IMG/VR virus record: IMGVR_UViG_3300034283_002790
Span: 123,385 to 187,384 of that record
Source of the DNA: a virus
Strand: one strand, 5' to 3'
DNA: 64,000 nucleotides
The notes below the pieces were generated by a model. That model did not search any database. It worked only from the letters and a program-made list of their open reading frames with translations, and was not told the origin of the DNA. Numbering within the stretch: position 1 is the stretch's first letter; every line of letters starts with the position of its first letter. A program made the position numbers and the translations under genes. This document shows positions 29,765-37,073 of the stretch, piece after piece.

Positions 29765-30114
29765 TGGAAATAACAAAAGTACCTTATAAAGAAGTTTATG
29801 AAAATTTTAAAGAAATCAAACCTGATTTATTAGATGAATATGCAACATATTATGGATGTTTCATTAAAGAAAAATTAGTTGGTATTGTTTCTTATGTAGA
29901 ACATGATTCTGTAATTTATTTATGTCACGCCTATGTTTTGGAAGATTATAGAAATAGAGGGATCTATAAATTACTCTGGAATTATAGGGATTCAAAAATT
30001 CATGAAACTAATAAAACCATTTATGCCCATTGTAATGTTGATAGTTTGAAATATTTCATAAACAACGGATTTTCGATCGAAAAAGCCCTTTTTAAAGTAG
30101 TTAAAGATAAATGA
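29764..30114 (+). CDS. GNAT-family N-acetyltransferase
   Basis: 116 residues. YGCFIKEKLVGIVSYVEHDS is the central strand pair, and VLEDYRNRGIYKLLW the acyl-CoA-binding loop (R-x-x-G-x-x-K). The end (ALFKVVKD) is a final strand. It transfers an acyl group to an amine; the substrate is unknown but its neighbours suggest a sugar or lipid precursor. Coupled to both neighbours by stop/start overlaps. Confidence 0.8.
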   Translation: MEITKVPYKEVYENFKEIKPDLLDEYATYYGCFIKEKLVGIVSYVEHDSVIYLCHAYVLEDYRNRGIYKLLWNYRDSKIHETNKTIYAHCNVDSLKYFINNGFSIEKALFKVVKDK

Positions 30115-30827
30115 AAAAATGGAAAACCGTGATCATGAGTGATTTACATTTAGGATCCAGACAATCTCAAACAGATAAAATTTTGAAATTTTTTAATGAG
30201 AATGAAACTGAGAAGTTAATTTTAAACGGTGATATAATTGACGGATGGGCAATCAGAAGTGGTGGAAAATGGAATAACGATTGCACTAAAATAATTAGAA
30301 AAATTATCAAACTCTCAGAAAACAAAACACAAGTAATTTATATTCGGGGAAATCATGATGATTTTTTAAAAGATTTTATACCTTTTAAATTAAACAATAT
30401 TGAAATTGTAAGAATGTATAATCACGTTGGGATTGATTGTAGAAATTATTATTGTTTTCATGGAGATGTTTTGGATTTTGTTATAATGAAAGCCCGATGG
30501 TTGGCAGTAATTGGTGGATGGTCTTATGATTTTGTCATTCGTTTGAATACTCTTTATAATAAGATTAGAAAGTTATTGAACTTGAACTATCATTCTCTAG
30601 CAAATGATATTAAACAATCAGTTAAGGGTGCAATAAATTTTGTTTCTGATTTTGAGTCTGGTGCCAAAGGATTAACCAAGGAAAAAGGATTTGATGTCGC
30701 AGTTTGCGGACATATTCACCAACCGAAATTAGAAATTGATTACATGAATTCTGGTGATTTTTGTGAAAACTCAACTTGTTTAGTCGAGGATAAAAAAGGG
30801 AACTGGAAGATCCTCAATATTGACTAG
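30111..30827 (+). CDS. LpxH-like metallophosphoesterase
   Basis: 238 residues. Metallophosphoesterase motifs SDLHLG (10-15), NGDIIDGW, RGNHDD, CFHGD, and GHIHQP near the end, with the extra helical insertion (about 120-180) seen in UDP-2,3-diacylglucosamine hydrolase-like proteins. Together with the preceding glycosyltransferase and acetyltransferase it suggests modification of an envelope glycan or lipid. The exact substrate cannot be deduced. Confidence 0.8.
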   Translation: MKKWKTVIMSDLHLGSRQSQTDKILKFFNENETEKLILNGDIIDGWAIRSGGKWNNDCTKIIRKIIKLSENKTQVIYIRGNHDDFLKDFIPFKLNNIEIVRMYNHVGIDCRNYYCFHGDVLDFVIMKARWLAVIGGWSYDFVIRLNTLYNKIRKLLNLNYHSLANDIKQSVKGAINFVSDFESGAKGLTKEKGFDVAVCGHIHQPKLEIDYMNSGDFCENSTCLVEDKKGNWKILNID

Positions 30828-30831
30828 ACTA

Positions 30832-32064
30832 TTAAGAAAAAACTTCAGGTAAATCGTCCCAGGATGTGGTATATTTTTGTGTAAGAAACTCTTGTCTCAT
30901 GTGCCAATTTTTAACTGGATTGTTTGGTACTGATTGAGTTTCAAAAACTTCATCAAATAAAGACTTTTGTATGACATTGTCTGGAGTTAAATCATTAAAG
31001 ATTATTCCACACTTTTTATATTGTTTGTTTTGTTCACACAACTCTTTAAATGATTTATATATTTGCGACCAGATTAATTGATTATCTCGAGTTGGTGTAT
31101 TTAAAGAAATTGTTTTTGAATAATGGTACTTGTTTCCCTTATGGTAATTACCACTAACAAAAATTGTGACTTTTTTACTTAATACTTTATTTTGTTTTAA
31201 TTTTTTAGTCCCCGTTTCTATATAACTAAACATAGCCTCAGACAACTGACTAAAATCATCAACATCTTTTCCAAATGATCTGGTGGATGCAATATTTTTT
31301 TTCAACTTAGTTTTTTCTTGGATCTGAAAACAATAAAATTCTTGTAATTCTAATTTAGTTCTCACACCATTAATATTCATCAACTTTTTTACTAAGTTTT
31401 CATTAGTGTCTATGAATTGACCAATACTTTCAATACCAAGATTTTTCAATTTTTTTGTCCATTTTCTTCCAACACCCCAAACTTCGTTAATATCAATTTT
31501 GTATGAAATTGATTTAAAATTTTTCAAACTCCAGTAAGAACATATTCCATCATAGTTTGGTTGTTTTTTTGCCATGTATGAGGTCAATTTTGCCAATGTT
31601 TTATTTGGTCCAACACCAATAGACACTGGTATTCCAACCCGTCTTAGAACCTCATCCTTGATTTTTATTAAGGTTTGATTCAATTTTTTAGAAGGTATAT
31701 GAGATAGGTCTATGAATGCTTCATCAATTGAATACACTTCAATATTGGTAACAAACTCAGAAATAACTTTCATTACCCGGTCAGAAAGATCCCCATAAAG
31801 GTTATAGTTTGAAGAATAAACACAGAATTTGTGTTCTTCCATGAATTCTTTAGATTTAAAAAATGGTTCCCCCATTTTAATTCCTAAATCTTTTGCTTCT
31901 TGTGATCGGGCAATTATTGCCCCATCATTATTTGATAAAACAACTGTTGGTTTACCGACCGATTCTGGATTAAACAATCTTTCACATGAGCAATAAAAAT
32001 TATTGCAATCCACAATACCAATTACTTTTACACTTTTTTTAAGATCCATGTTATTTTCCCCCAT
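30832..32064 (-). CDS. umuC: UmuC-like Y-family DNA polymerase
   Basis: 410 residues from the ATG at 32064, or 405 from 32049. Palm motifs GIVDCNNFYCSCERLF (first metal Asp) and VYSIDEAFIDLS (SIDE), fingers VVLSNNDGAIIARS, thumb and a little-finger region. The C-terminus DDLPEVFS follows the UmuC type. It copies damaged templates. The start overlaps the umuD-like gene by 21-36 bases, so the two are translationally coupled. Length matches cellular UmuC (about 420). Confidence 0.9.
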   Translation of the reverse strand: MGENNMDLKKSVKVIGIVDCNNFYCSCERLFNPESVGKPTVVLSNNDGAIIARSQEAKDLGIKMGEPFFKSKEFMEEHKFCVYSSNYNLYGDLSDRVMKVISEFVTNIEVYSIDEAFIDLSHIPSKKLNQTLIKIKDEVLRRVGIPVSIGVGPNKTLAKLTSYMAKKQPNYDGICSYWSLKNFKSISYKIDINEVWGVGRKWTKKLKNLGIESIGQFIDTNENLVKKLMNINGVRTKLELQEFYCFQIQEKTKLKKNIASTRSFGKDVDDFSQLSEAMFSYIETGTKKLKQNKVLSKKVTIFVSGNYHKGNKYHYSKTISLNTPTRDNQLIWSQIYKSFKELCEQNKQYKKCGIIFNDLTPDNVIQKSLFDEVFETQSVPNNPVKNWHMRQEFLTQKYTTSWDDLPEVFS

Positions 32065-32348
32065 ATATTAATTTGATCCTCATAACGTTTTATTTTAAAA
32101 ACCCCATCTTCAACAATAATAATCAAGTCACCTGTTTTTAATTTTTTATTTCTATCGATAACTAAAGTATCACCGGGTTTGATATCTTCAATGTTTGGTC
32201 CAGAATATCTGAAATAGAATGTGGAATATGAATCATCCACTATCAATTCATTTAAGTCCAATCTTTTATCAACATATGTTTCTGCTGGGGAAGAAAATCC
32301 CGTAGTTTGTGATTTGATCAATAAATAATCTTTATCAAAGATTCCCAT
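32028..32348 (-). CDS. umuD: UmuD-like protein without catalytic Ser
   Basis: 106 residues. GFSSPAETYVDKRLDLNELI aligns with the UmuD start after its natural cut; only about 16 residues precede it. The segment YFRYSGPNIEDIKPGDTLVID replaces the usual S-G-D-S-M, so the nucleophilic Ser is absent, while the Lys in VFKIKRY is kept. This would be a protein fixed in a UmuD'-like state that needs no RecA-driven self-cleavage. Operon partner of umuC. The functional reading is inferred from family knowledge. Confidence 0.8.
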   Translation of the reverse strand: MGIFDKDYLLIKSQTTGFSSPAETYVDKRLDLNELIVDDSYSTFYFRYSGPNIEDIKPGDTLVIDRNKKLKTGDLIIIVEDGVFKIKRYEDQINIWGKITWILKKV

Positions 32349-32352
32349 AAAA

Positions 32353-32781
32353 TTATTCTTCGGTTTTGTTTTCTAAATAATACTTTTCAAACACTGAGAG
32401 ACTTTTAATTCCCTGGTCTATGATTTTATCCAAAACAGAATTAACGGTTAAATTCTCAGTAAGATGTTTGTTTAACTTACTTATCAAATTTTCCGTAATT
32501 TCATTATTATTCGATAGTAACTGGTCGGTTATGTCTTTAATAGTAAATTTAATATTATACTTATTTAATACACTTTCAATTTTTTCTTTTAGTTTATCTT
32601 CAAGAAAAAAAATATCCCAGGATCTATTATCATCTCCTCCGGTATCATTTATTCCAGTCATCGTTAATACTATGGCCCATTTTGATTCTTCTGGGGTCAT
32701 TTTATCCCATAGAAGTTCCGACATTTCAGCAACTCCATGTGAATAATAATATTTTAATATTTTGTAATTTGTGTAATCCAT
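32353..32781 (-). CDS. Protein of unknown function
   Basis: 142 residues, mainly helical: KMTPEESKWAIVLTMTGIND near the start, GGDDNRSWDIFFLEDKLKEK and an Asn/Leu-rich C-terminal half. Its ATG shares one base with the HNH gene's stop and its stop lies 4 bases before umuD. No recognised domain. Confidence 0.6.
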   Translation of the reverse strand: MDYTNYKILKYYYSHGVAEMSELLWDKMTPEESKWAIVLTMTGINDTGGDDNRSWDIFFLEDKLKEKIESVLNKYNIKFTIKDITDQLLSNNNEITENLISKLNKHLTENLTVNSVLDKIIDQGIKSLSVFEKYYLENKTEE

Positions 32782-33185
32782 CAGAGTTTTATTTTTTTTG
32801 GTTTTCTATTTTTATTGATTAACTCTATAAATTTATTTTTACCCTCTTTGGTCACGTTTTTATGACCAAATGTTTCTGTCTGTGAATGACAATTCGGACA
32901 CAAGACTTTTAAATTATAAAAATTATTGTTTTTTCGATTTCCGTCAACATGGTCAACCTGAAATGTTAAAGGTTTTTTATTCCAATCACTTATTCCACAA
33001 CTTTCGCAAGTGTTGCCTCTGATTCGTTTAACATACTTTGACATTGCATTATTCCAGGTGGTCCCTGTTTGAAATCTTTTATCGAGATGGTGGTCTCCTT
33101 GACATCGGTTTGAACAAAACTTACCATGGGATTGACTGGGTAAGTAGGAAAATTTATTATTACATTGTAAACAAATCCCGTACAT
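32781..33185 (-). CDS. HNH endonuclease with zinc-ribbon N-terminus
   Basis: 134 residues. Residues 1-30 hold CLQC and FCSNRCQ; the HNH core follows: CESCG (about 69-73), FQVDHVDGNRKNNNFYNLKV, LCPNCHSQTETFG. His of VDH, N of the helix and H of CHSQ form the nuclease site; four Cys bind structural zinc. Such free-standing HNH proteins are typically mobile (homing) nucleases in phage genomes. Close to the tRNA cluster, a frequent location. Confidence 0.85.
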   Translation of the reverse strand: MYGICLQCNNKFSYLPSQSHGKFCSNRCQGDHHLDKRFQTGTTWNNAMSKYVKRIRGNTCESCGISDWNKKPLTFQVDHVDGNRKNNNFYNLKVLCPNCHSQTETFGHKNVTKEGKNKFIELINKNRKPKKIKL

Positions 33186-33196
33186 AAAATTTATTT

Positions 33197-33466
33197 TTAA
33201 AGTTCTTGAACTTTTTTCATGACATCAGTTACATCTTCTTCACTCAAGTAACCAATTACGTCACTTGTCACAGGAGTCTCATAAGTCAAAAGACCATCTT
33301 TATCTAAAACGGCCACTTCATAAAGTCCATCACGACCTCCGTATGAATGAGTGTGTGATACAACAGATACACCAAAGCCGTTGTCAAATTGCATACGACC
33401 TTTTTTACCAACCATAAATGGTTCGTCATTTAATTGTTCAAATTCTAAATCTTCAAAAGTTTTCAT
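33197..33466 (-). CDS. Small protein of unknown function
   Basis: 89 residues from the ATG at 33466. Upstream in-frame codons run through a tRNA gene and are excluded. KGRMQFDNGFGVSVVSHTHS and YEVAVLDKDGLLTYETPVT are beta-rich, followed by an acidic helix (LSEEDVTDVMKKVQEL). The pattern suggests a small single-domain protein. No function known. Confidence 0.65.
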   Translation of the reverse strand: MKTFEDLEFEQLNDEPFMVGKKGRMQFDNGFGVSVVSHTHSYGGRDGLYEVAVLDKDGLLTYETPVTSDVIGYLSEEDVTDVMKKVQEL

Positions 33467-33490
33467 ATTTTTTAATTTTAATAAGTTTTG

Positions 33491-33563
33491 CGGTCCCGAC
33501 GGGATTCGAACCCGTATCTCGCACCGTGACAGGGTGGAATTGTAACCATTCAACCACGGGACC
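33491..33563 (-). tRNA. tRNA-Asp (GTC)
   Basis: 73 bases. Acceptor GGTCCCG/CGGGACC is perfect; anticodon stem around loop CTGTCAC gives anticodon GTC; T-arm ACGGG-TTCGAAT-CCCGT. The discriminator is G and no CCA is encoded. Last of three tRNA-type genes that share one leftward promoter. Confidence 0.85.
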
Positions 33564-33575
33564 AAGTTAATTTAG

Positions 33576-33642
33576 CAGTCAGGACAGGATTCGAACCTGT
33601 AATCCTCATTTACGATGCGTACTCCAATAACGCCACCTGACT
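33576..33642 (-). tRNA. Short tRNA-like gene, anticodon arm not resolvable
   Basis: 67 bases: perfect acceptor AGTCAGG/CCTGACT, D-arm GCGT/ACGC with GG in the loop, T-arm ACAGG-TTCGAAT-CCTGT. Only 16 bases remain between D-arm and T-arm, too few for a normal 17-base anticodon arm plus variable loop. Possibly a degenerate tRNA or a tRNA-like RNA. Shares its acceptor stem with the next element. Confidence 0.5.
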
Positions 33643-33718
33643 ATTTTCTCGTCTTTCCGAGATGTCAATACGGATATTTTGTGTACAATTCAGGACTCTC
33701 ATATTGCTTCCTTAGTTG

Positions 33719-33801
33719 AAGTCAGGATAGGATTCGAACCTACAATGAGCAACCATCTATAACAGATGGATTCAACACCATGTCTCTTTACACTCCTGAC
33801 T
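33719..33801 (-). tRNA. Atypical tRNA-like gene, no U33
   Basis: 83 bases: same acceptor (AGTCAGG/CCTGACT), T-arm GTAGG-TTCGAAT-CCTAT, anticodon stem CCATC/GATGG with loop TGTTATA. Position 33 would be G, not U, and the formal triplet TTA would read a stop codon. The D-arm region is unusually long (25 bases). I do not assign an amino acid. First gene after the cluster promoter. Confidence 0.5.
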
Positions 33802-33813
33802 AACTTTTTTTTA

Positions 33814-33845
33814 CAAATGTAAAACATATATTTAGATTAATCAAA
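33814..33845 (-). promoter_or_regulatory. Bacteroidota-type promoter of the tRNA cluster
   Basis: Leftward TTTG (33845-33842), 20 bases, TACATTTG (33821-33814). Expected start about 33806-33810, just before the 5' end of the first tRNA-like gene at 33801. Confidence 0.7.
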
Positions 33846-33861
33846 TTTTTTTCGTAAAAAA

Positions 33862-34092
33862 CTAATTTAAGTTTGAAAAATAAATTAGTTCTTCTTTTTT
33901 TTCCAATTTTAACAATAAAGGTTGTGTAATACTAATCATTGAGTTATGATCATTGATTTTTTCCATAATTTGTTTTTGGAAATTGTAAATTAAATTTTTG
34001 GTAGTTTGGGTGTGTTCAAATGTTTGACATGACTCGATTACTTTTTCAATCCAGTCTTGGATATTACTGAAACTCTTAATTCTTTTTTCCAT
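33862..34092 (-). CDS. Small helical protein of unknown function
   Basis: 76 residues from the ATG at 34092 (upstream TTG at 34098 not needed). Predicted all-helical (NIQDWIEKVIESCQTFEHTQ; YNFQKQIMEKINDHNSMISI). The start overlaps the end of the nucleotidyltransferase gene by 17 bases. No family recognised. Confidence 0.55.
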   Translation of the reverse strand: MEKRIKSFSNIQDWIEKVIESCQTFEHTQTTKNLIYNFQKQIMEKINDHNSMISITQPLLLKLEKKEELIYFSNLN

Positions 34093-34492
34093 TTTCAATT
34101 TTTTTTCTAAGGTTTGAAGTTGAGAAATCGTGGGATCTTTTATTATAGTAGATCTCTATACCTCGTTCTAAACAAATTTGTCTTCCCGTGAAATCTTTGT
34201 TCTTATAATCTTCACCGATGATTCTCACGTCAAAATTAAATGATTTAAAAATATTTTCCAAATCTTTTTCATTTTCATATGGAATTATTTCATCCACAAA
34301 CTTACATCCTTTAAGTTGTATGAACCTTTCTAAAACAGATTGTACCGGTTTATTTTTTTCTGGTCTATCAGATGTAGGGTCAGTTTGAAACGCAACGTAT
34401 AAAAAATCACAAACCTCCTTACATTCCTGGAGCATTAAAATATGTCCAGCATGTAATAAATCAAAACAAGAGCAAGTAATTCCAATTCTCAT
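34076..34492 (-). CDS. Cytidylyltransferase-like nucleotidyltransferase
   Basis: 138 residues. ITCSCFDLLHAGHILMLQE has the HxGH nucleotide-binding motif and FSTSNLRKKI the C-terminal STS-x-LR motif of glycerol-3-phosphate cytidylyltransferases (TagD family). The middle RIIGEDYKNKDF also fits. It would activate a phosphorylated alcohol as a CDP derivative. Frequently found in large phages, perhaps for envelope or nucleotide modification; substrate not determinable. Confidence 0.85.
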   Translation of the reverse strand: MRIGITCSCFDLLHAGHILMLQECKEVCDFLYVAFQTDPTSDRPEKNKPVQSVLERFIQLKGCKFVDEIIPYENEKDLENIFKSFNFDVRIIGEDYKNKDFTGRQICLERGIEIYYNKRSHDFSTSNLRKKIENGKKN

Positions 34493-34501
34493 AAAAATTA
34501 A

Positions 34502-34801
34502 TTAGTTTTGGTCCCCAAACATTAGTTTATATTTTCTATCAAAAACTTTTAAAATTTCAATCAATTCTTCAATATCATCAAAGTCCCATTTTTCTGTTTG
34601 AATCCAGAATTTTGGTCCTGTATGACATGTGTCGGTCGAGATTTTTAAAACATTCATTAAACTTTGTCTCTCACATAAATTTGTGGATTGTGAAAATGTT
34701 AATGAAAATCCTTCAGCAACTATTTCATAATTTTCATGGGGAGTTTCAATTACTTGTTTTTCAGGTTCTGGAACATCTATTTGTGATTGTTTTTTTTTCA
34801 T
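34502..34801 (-). CDS. Small protein of unknown function
   Basis: 99 residues. Charged start (KKKQSQIDVPEPEKQ), then strands (ENYEIVAEGFSLTFSQS) and a helix (WDFDDIEELIEILKVFDRKY). Between the Smr-domain gene and the nucleotidyltransferase gene with gaps of 3-9 bases, so probably in the same operon. No family recognised. Confidence 0.6.
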   Translation of the reverse strand: MKKKQSQIDVPEPEKQVIETPHENYEIVAEGFSLTFSQSTNLCERQSLMNVLKISTDTCHTGPKFWIQTEKWDFDDIEELIEILKVFDRKYKLMFGDQN

Positions 34802-34804
34802 AGT

Positions 34805-35023
34805 TTAGAGTTTTACTAATAAGATACCTGGATTGATAGAATCAACTTCATAATTCATATTATAATCGTGAAGTGTATTTTTTACTAGATTTTTCATTAT
34901 TTGACTATGTCCTGTAATAATATGAACTTCTTTTTTATTTTTTTTCATAGACTCCCACAAAAATTGATCAATTTTGTTTGAGACATCCAAGTGACGAGTA
35001 CCATGCAGATCTAATGAATCCAT
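34805..35023 (-). CDS. Smr-domain protein
   Basis: 72 residues, essentially one small MutS-related domain: LDLHGTRHLDVSNKIDQFL has the DLHG motif, and HIITGHSQIMKNLVKN the TGxG-like motif (here TGHS), ending with strands GILLVKL. Stand-alone Smr domains act as RNA or DNA endonucleases. Its role here is unknown. It shares one base with the preceding gene. Confidence 0.75.
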   Translation of the reverse strand: MDSLDLHGTRHLDVSNKIDQFLWESMKKNKKEVHIITGHSQIMKNLVKNTLHDYNMNYEVDSINPGILLVKL

Positions 35024-35220
35024 TAATTTTTATTTTCCAATTTATTAATTTTTTTGGTAAGAATATTTTCATGAGTGTCAAACTTACCAAGATTATAAGT
35101 GATCGTAATTAGATCTTTGAACAAAAATTCAATAATTAACTCATTTTTATCATTGGTGTACATTTCTTGAATTTCTCCAATTCCGTTTGGGGTTAAAACT
35201 TTGACTTTAGATTTATTCAT
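35023..35220 (-). CDS. Small KOW-like protein
   Basis: 65 residues: KVKVLTPNGIGEIQEMYTND, ELIIEFLFKDLITITYNLGK. The V-x-TPxGxGxI pattern followed by alternating strands resembles small SH3/KOW barrels common in phages. The end is Lys/Asn-rich. Function unknown. Confidence 0.6.
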   Translation of the reverse strand: MNKSKVKVLTPNGIGEIQEMYTNDKNELIIEFLFKDLITITYNLGKFDTHENILTKKINKLENKN

Positions 35221-35230
35221 AGATGAAGAA

Positions 35231-35536
35231 TCAGATGTAATATTTTATCTGGTTATTTTCGATTTCTATTTCGAAAATACCATCGTTTTCTAAAATTTTT
35301 TCTAACTCTTCGTTGTTGAAGGTGACTTGTTCTGGATGTAGAAAAATTTTAAATGCCCTGTTTTGTTTCAATTGATTGTTTTTAATTAAATCCAGGACCG
35401 GTTGATTTTCACAAGAAACTTTAGATGGGTATTGTCCATTAACTGTAATAATGACTTCATCGCCAAGTTTAATTTCATCACCTGAAACCACATAAGGTTT
35501 TTCATCAAGGATTATTAATTTTACTCTTTCTTTCAT
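35231..35536 (-). CDS. Small protein of unknown function
   Basis: 101 residues, beta-rich: VKLIILDEKPYVVSGDEIKL, GDEVIITVNGQYPSKVSC, then LKQNRAFKIFLHPEQVTFNN and IFEIEIENNQIKYYI. This order (D-x-KPYV-SGDEIK-GD) is seen in several T4-like phage small proteins. No function known. The upstream spacer holds no clear promoter. Confidence 0.65.
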   Translation of the reverse strand: MKERVKLIILDEKPYVVSGDEIKLGDEVIITVNGQYPSKVSCENQPVLDLIKNNQLKQNRAFKIFLHPEQVTFNNEELEKILENDGIFEIEIENNQIKYYI

Positions 35537-35582
35537 AAAGTATTTTATTTAAAAATATGATAAAATAATTAAAAAAGAAGGA

Positions 35583-35732
35583 TTAATTCAACTTAAAATT
35601 ATTTATAATTTCGAAATTTGTAGTGTCTATTTTTGAATTTGGCAAAGATCCGTAAGCATCACAATTAGTTTTTTTTGTGGTTTTACATGAAGATAACACC
35701 AACACAAAAATTATTAAAATTAATTTTTTCAT
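35583..35732 (-). CDS. Small lipoprotein
   Basis: 49 residues. MKKLILIIFVLVLSSCKTTK is a lipoprotein signal peptide with lipobox L-S-S-C (Cys16), and the mature part KTTKKTNCDAYGSLPNSK is short. Start at 35732. Exported phage lipoproteins can block superinfection or act in lysis as outer-membrane spanins; neither can be chosen. Six bases separate it from the next gene. Confidence 0.65.
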   Translation of the reverse strand: MKKLILIIFVLVLSSCKTTKKTNCDAYGSLPNSKIDTTNFEIINNFKLN

Positions 35733-35738
35733 ATTTTT

Positions 35739-35912
35739 TTATTTTAATTTATCCCAGTCATCTCTACTGGTAGCAACTGTAATATTGTCAATTGTAAAAA
35801 AAACCTCATCTTTAAAGATTCTAATATTTTTAACTTTTTTCAAATCCAGTTTAATCTTCGTATAATAAGTACTTTCATTTGCAAATCTTACGTAAAGTTC
35901 TTTTTTATCCAT
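35739..35912 (-). CDS. Small protein of unknown function
   Basis: 57 residues (MDKKELYVRFANESTYYTKI ... RIFKDEVFFTIDNITVATSR). A single small beta-rich domain is likely (a five-strand PH/SH3-like pattern). It lies in a stretch between larger genes with good codon structure and precedes the lipoprotein gene. No family recognised. Confidence 0.55.
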   Translation of the reverse strand: MDKKELYVRFANESTYYTKIKLDLKKVKNIRIFKDEVFFTIDNITVATSRDDWDKLK

Positions 35913-35953
35913 CTGAATTAACTTAAAAAATGATTTAGTTTTTGAATTCTGTT

Positions 35954-36862
35954 TTAGAATAAAGGTGTTGATCCTGGTTCTTCAAATTGAATATTTAAAG
36001 GAATTGTTACTGGTTGATCAACAGAGGGTATACTAACATGCTTAGCCATTTGTTTTAACTCTACCTTTGAAAAAAATTTCCAATTTTCTGGACTATTTTG
36101 GATGTCAGTATAAATTAAGGACAAAATATTATGAGGAATATTTGTCTGAAATGTGTCGACTTGTCTATCTTCATTATCAAAAACTTTAAAAAGATATCGA
36201 TGTTTATTTACATCAAAAACATCAAGAAGTCCCATGATCTCATAAAAAAACCCATATTTTTCATTTGTATTTTTATTTATAACATAGATTAAAACTCCTT
36301 TTGAAGAATGGTCATAAAAATAGTCTGGAGAATTAATCATAGATGTGCACCATTTAGTTTGATATCCGTAAGTACAAGATGCTAAATAAGTCAATGGTTT
36401 GAAAACCAAATAACATGAATCTTCATAAATAATTTTTATTTCTTTCTTTGCTTTTTTTAAGTTGTCTTTGTTGAGTGCCAAATATACTTGATTTTCAACC
36501 ATTTCCCAGGAGTCGTAAGTTGAGATGTCTTTGATTTCTACAAGCCCTCTTTCCATTAATTCACAGAAAGTCATATACAATTTAATTTTTTGATATCCAA
36601 TAAAATTTTCAACGACAAGTTTATGTGTGAGAAATCCCTCAAAAGAATTTCTATCAACTAATGTATCCATTTTTTCATCATTGTCTAAACCATTTTTCCT
36701 GTATTGTTGTGTCAGGTGAAGATCATTCTGAATTAGTTCTTTAAACATTTTAACCAAAAACTGGGTGTATTTTTTTGTCTTACTAATATCATAATATTGT
36801 AACATGTCGATAAGCGACAAATCCAAATTTTTATTTTCTAATTTGACTTTTTTTAATCCCAT
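35954..36862 (-). CDS. Protein with YGxxTKWCTS-type domain
   Basis: 302 residues. Helical N-terminal half (1-135), then a domain starting IIYEDSCYLVFKPLTYLA and containing CTYGYQTKWCTS (W171), YFYDHSSKGVLIYVIN, and KYGFFYEIMG. The W-C-x-S ... F ... G-x-L-x-x-(I/V)-I pattern occurs in many phage proteins and also in 52303-54168 here. The conserved Trp-Cys suggests a binding or catalytic site; the role is unknown. Confidence 0.65.
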   Translation of the reverse strand: MGLKKVKLENKNLDLSLIDMLQYYDISKTKKYTQFLVKMFKELIQNDLHLTQQYRKNGLDNDEKMDTLVDRNSFEGFLTHKLVVENFIGYQKIKLYMTFCELMERGLVEIKDISTYDSWEMVENQVYLALNKDNLKKAKKEIKIIYEDSCYLVFKPLTYLASCTYGYQTKWCTSMINSPDYFYDHSSKGVLIYVINKNTNEKYGFFYEIMGLLDVFDVNKHRYLFKVFDNEDRQVDTFQTNIPHNILSLIYTDIQNSPENWKFFSKVELKQMAKHVSIPSVDQPVTIPLNIQFEEPGSTPLF

Positions 36863-36867
36863 AAATT

Positions 36868-37068
36868 TTAATTTTTATTATTTTTTTTATAACTCTTCCT
36901 CAATTCTTCTTTTAAACCTCTTAACAATCCTTTTTTATATGCAATATAATCTTCTTCATATTTATATGGCCAAGCAACTAAGTATGTGTCTTTTTCACTT
37001 TTTGGATAAGTAAAAAAATCTTTTTTCAATTTCTTTTTTGTCTTTCTTGGTAATCTAAATTTTTTCAT
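36868..37068 (-). CDS. Small basic conserved phage protein
   Basis: 66 residues, over a quarter Lys/Arg: KKFRLPRKTKKKLKKDFFTY followed by DTYLVAWPYKYEEDYIAYKK. The first block looks like a nucleic-acid-binding or localisation region. The AWPYK-x-x-x-DY motif recurs in large-phage small proteins. Function unknown. Confidence 0.7.
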   Translation of the reverse strand: MKKFRLPRKTKKKLKKDFFTYPKSEKDTYLVAWPYKYEEDYIAYKKGLLRGLKEELRKSYKKNNKN

Positions 37069-37073
37069 TTTTA

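Noticed and set aside
33467-33565. N-terminal extension of the 33197 gene to 33565
   Set aside because: It reads through the tRNA-Asp gene; the ATG at 33466 gives a complete protein.
33719-33801. Suppressor tRNA (anticodon TTA) and stop-codon reassignment
   Set aside because: Position 33 is not U and the D-arm is abnormal; genes throughout the window end normally at TAA, TAG and TGA without in-frame stops.
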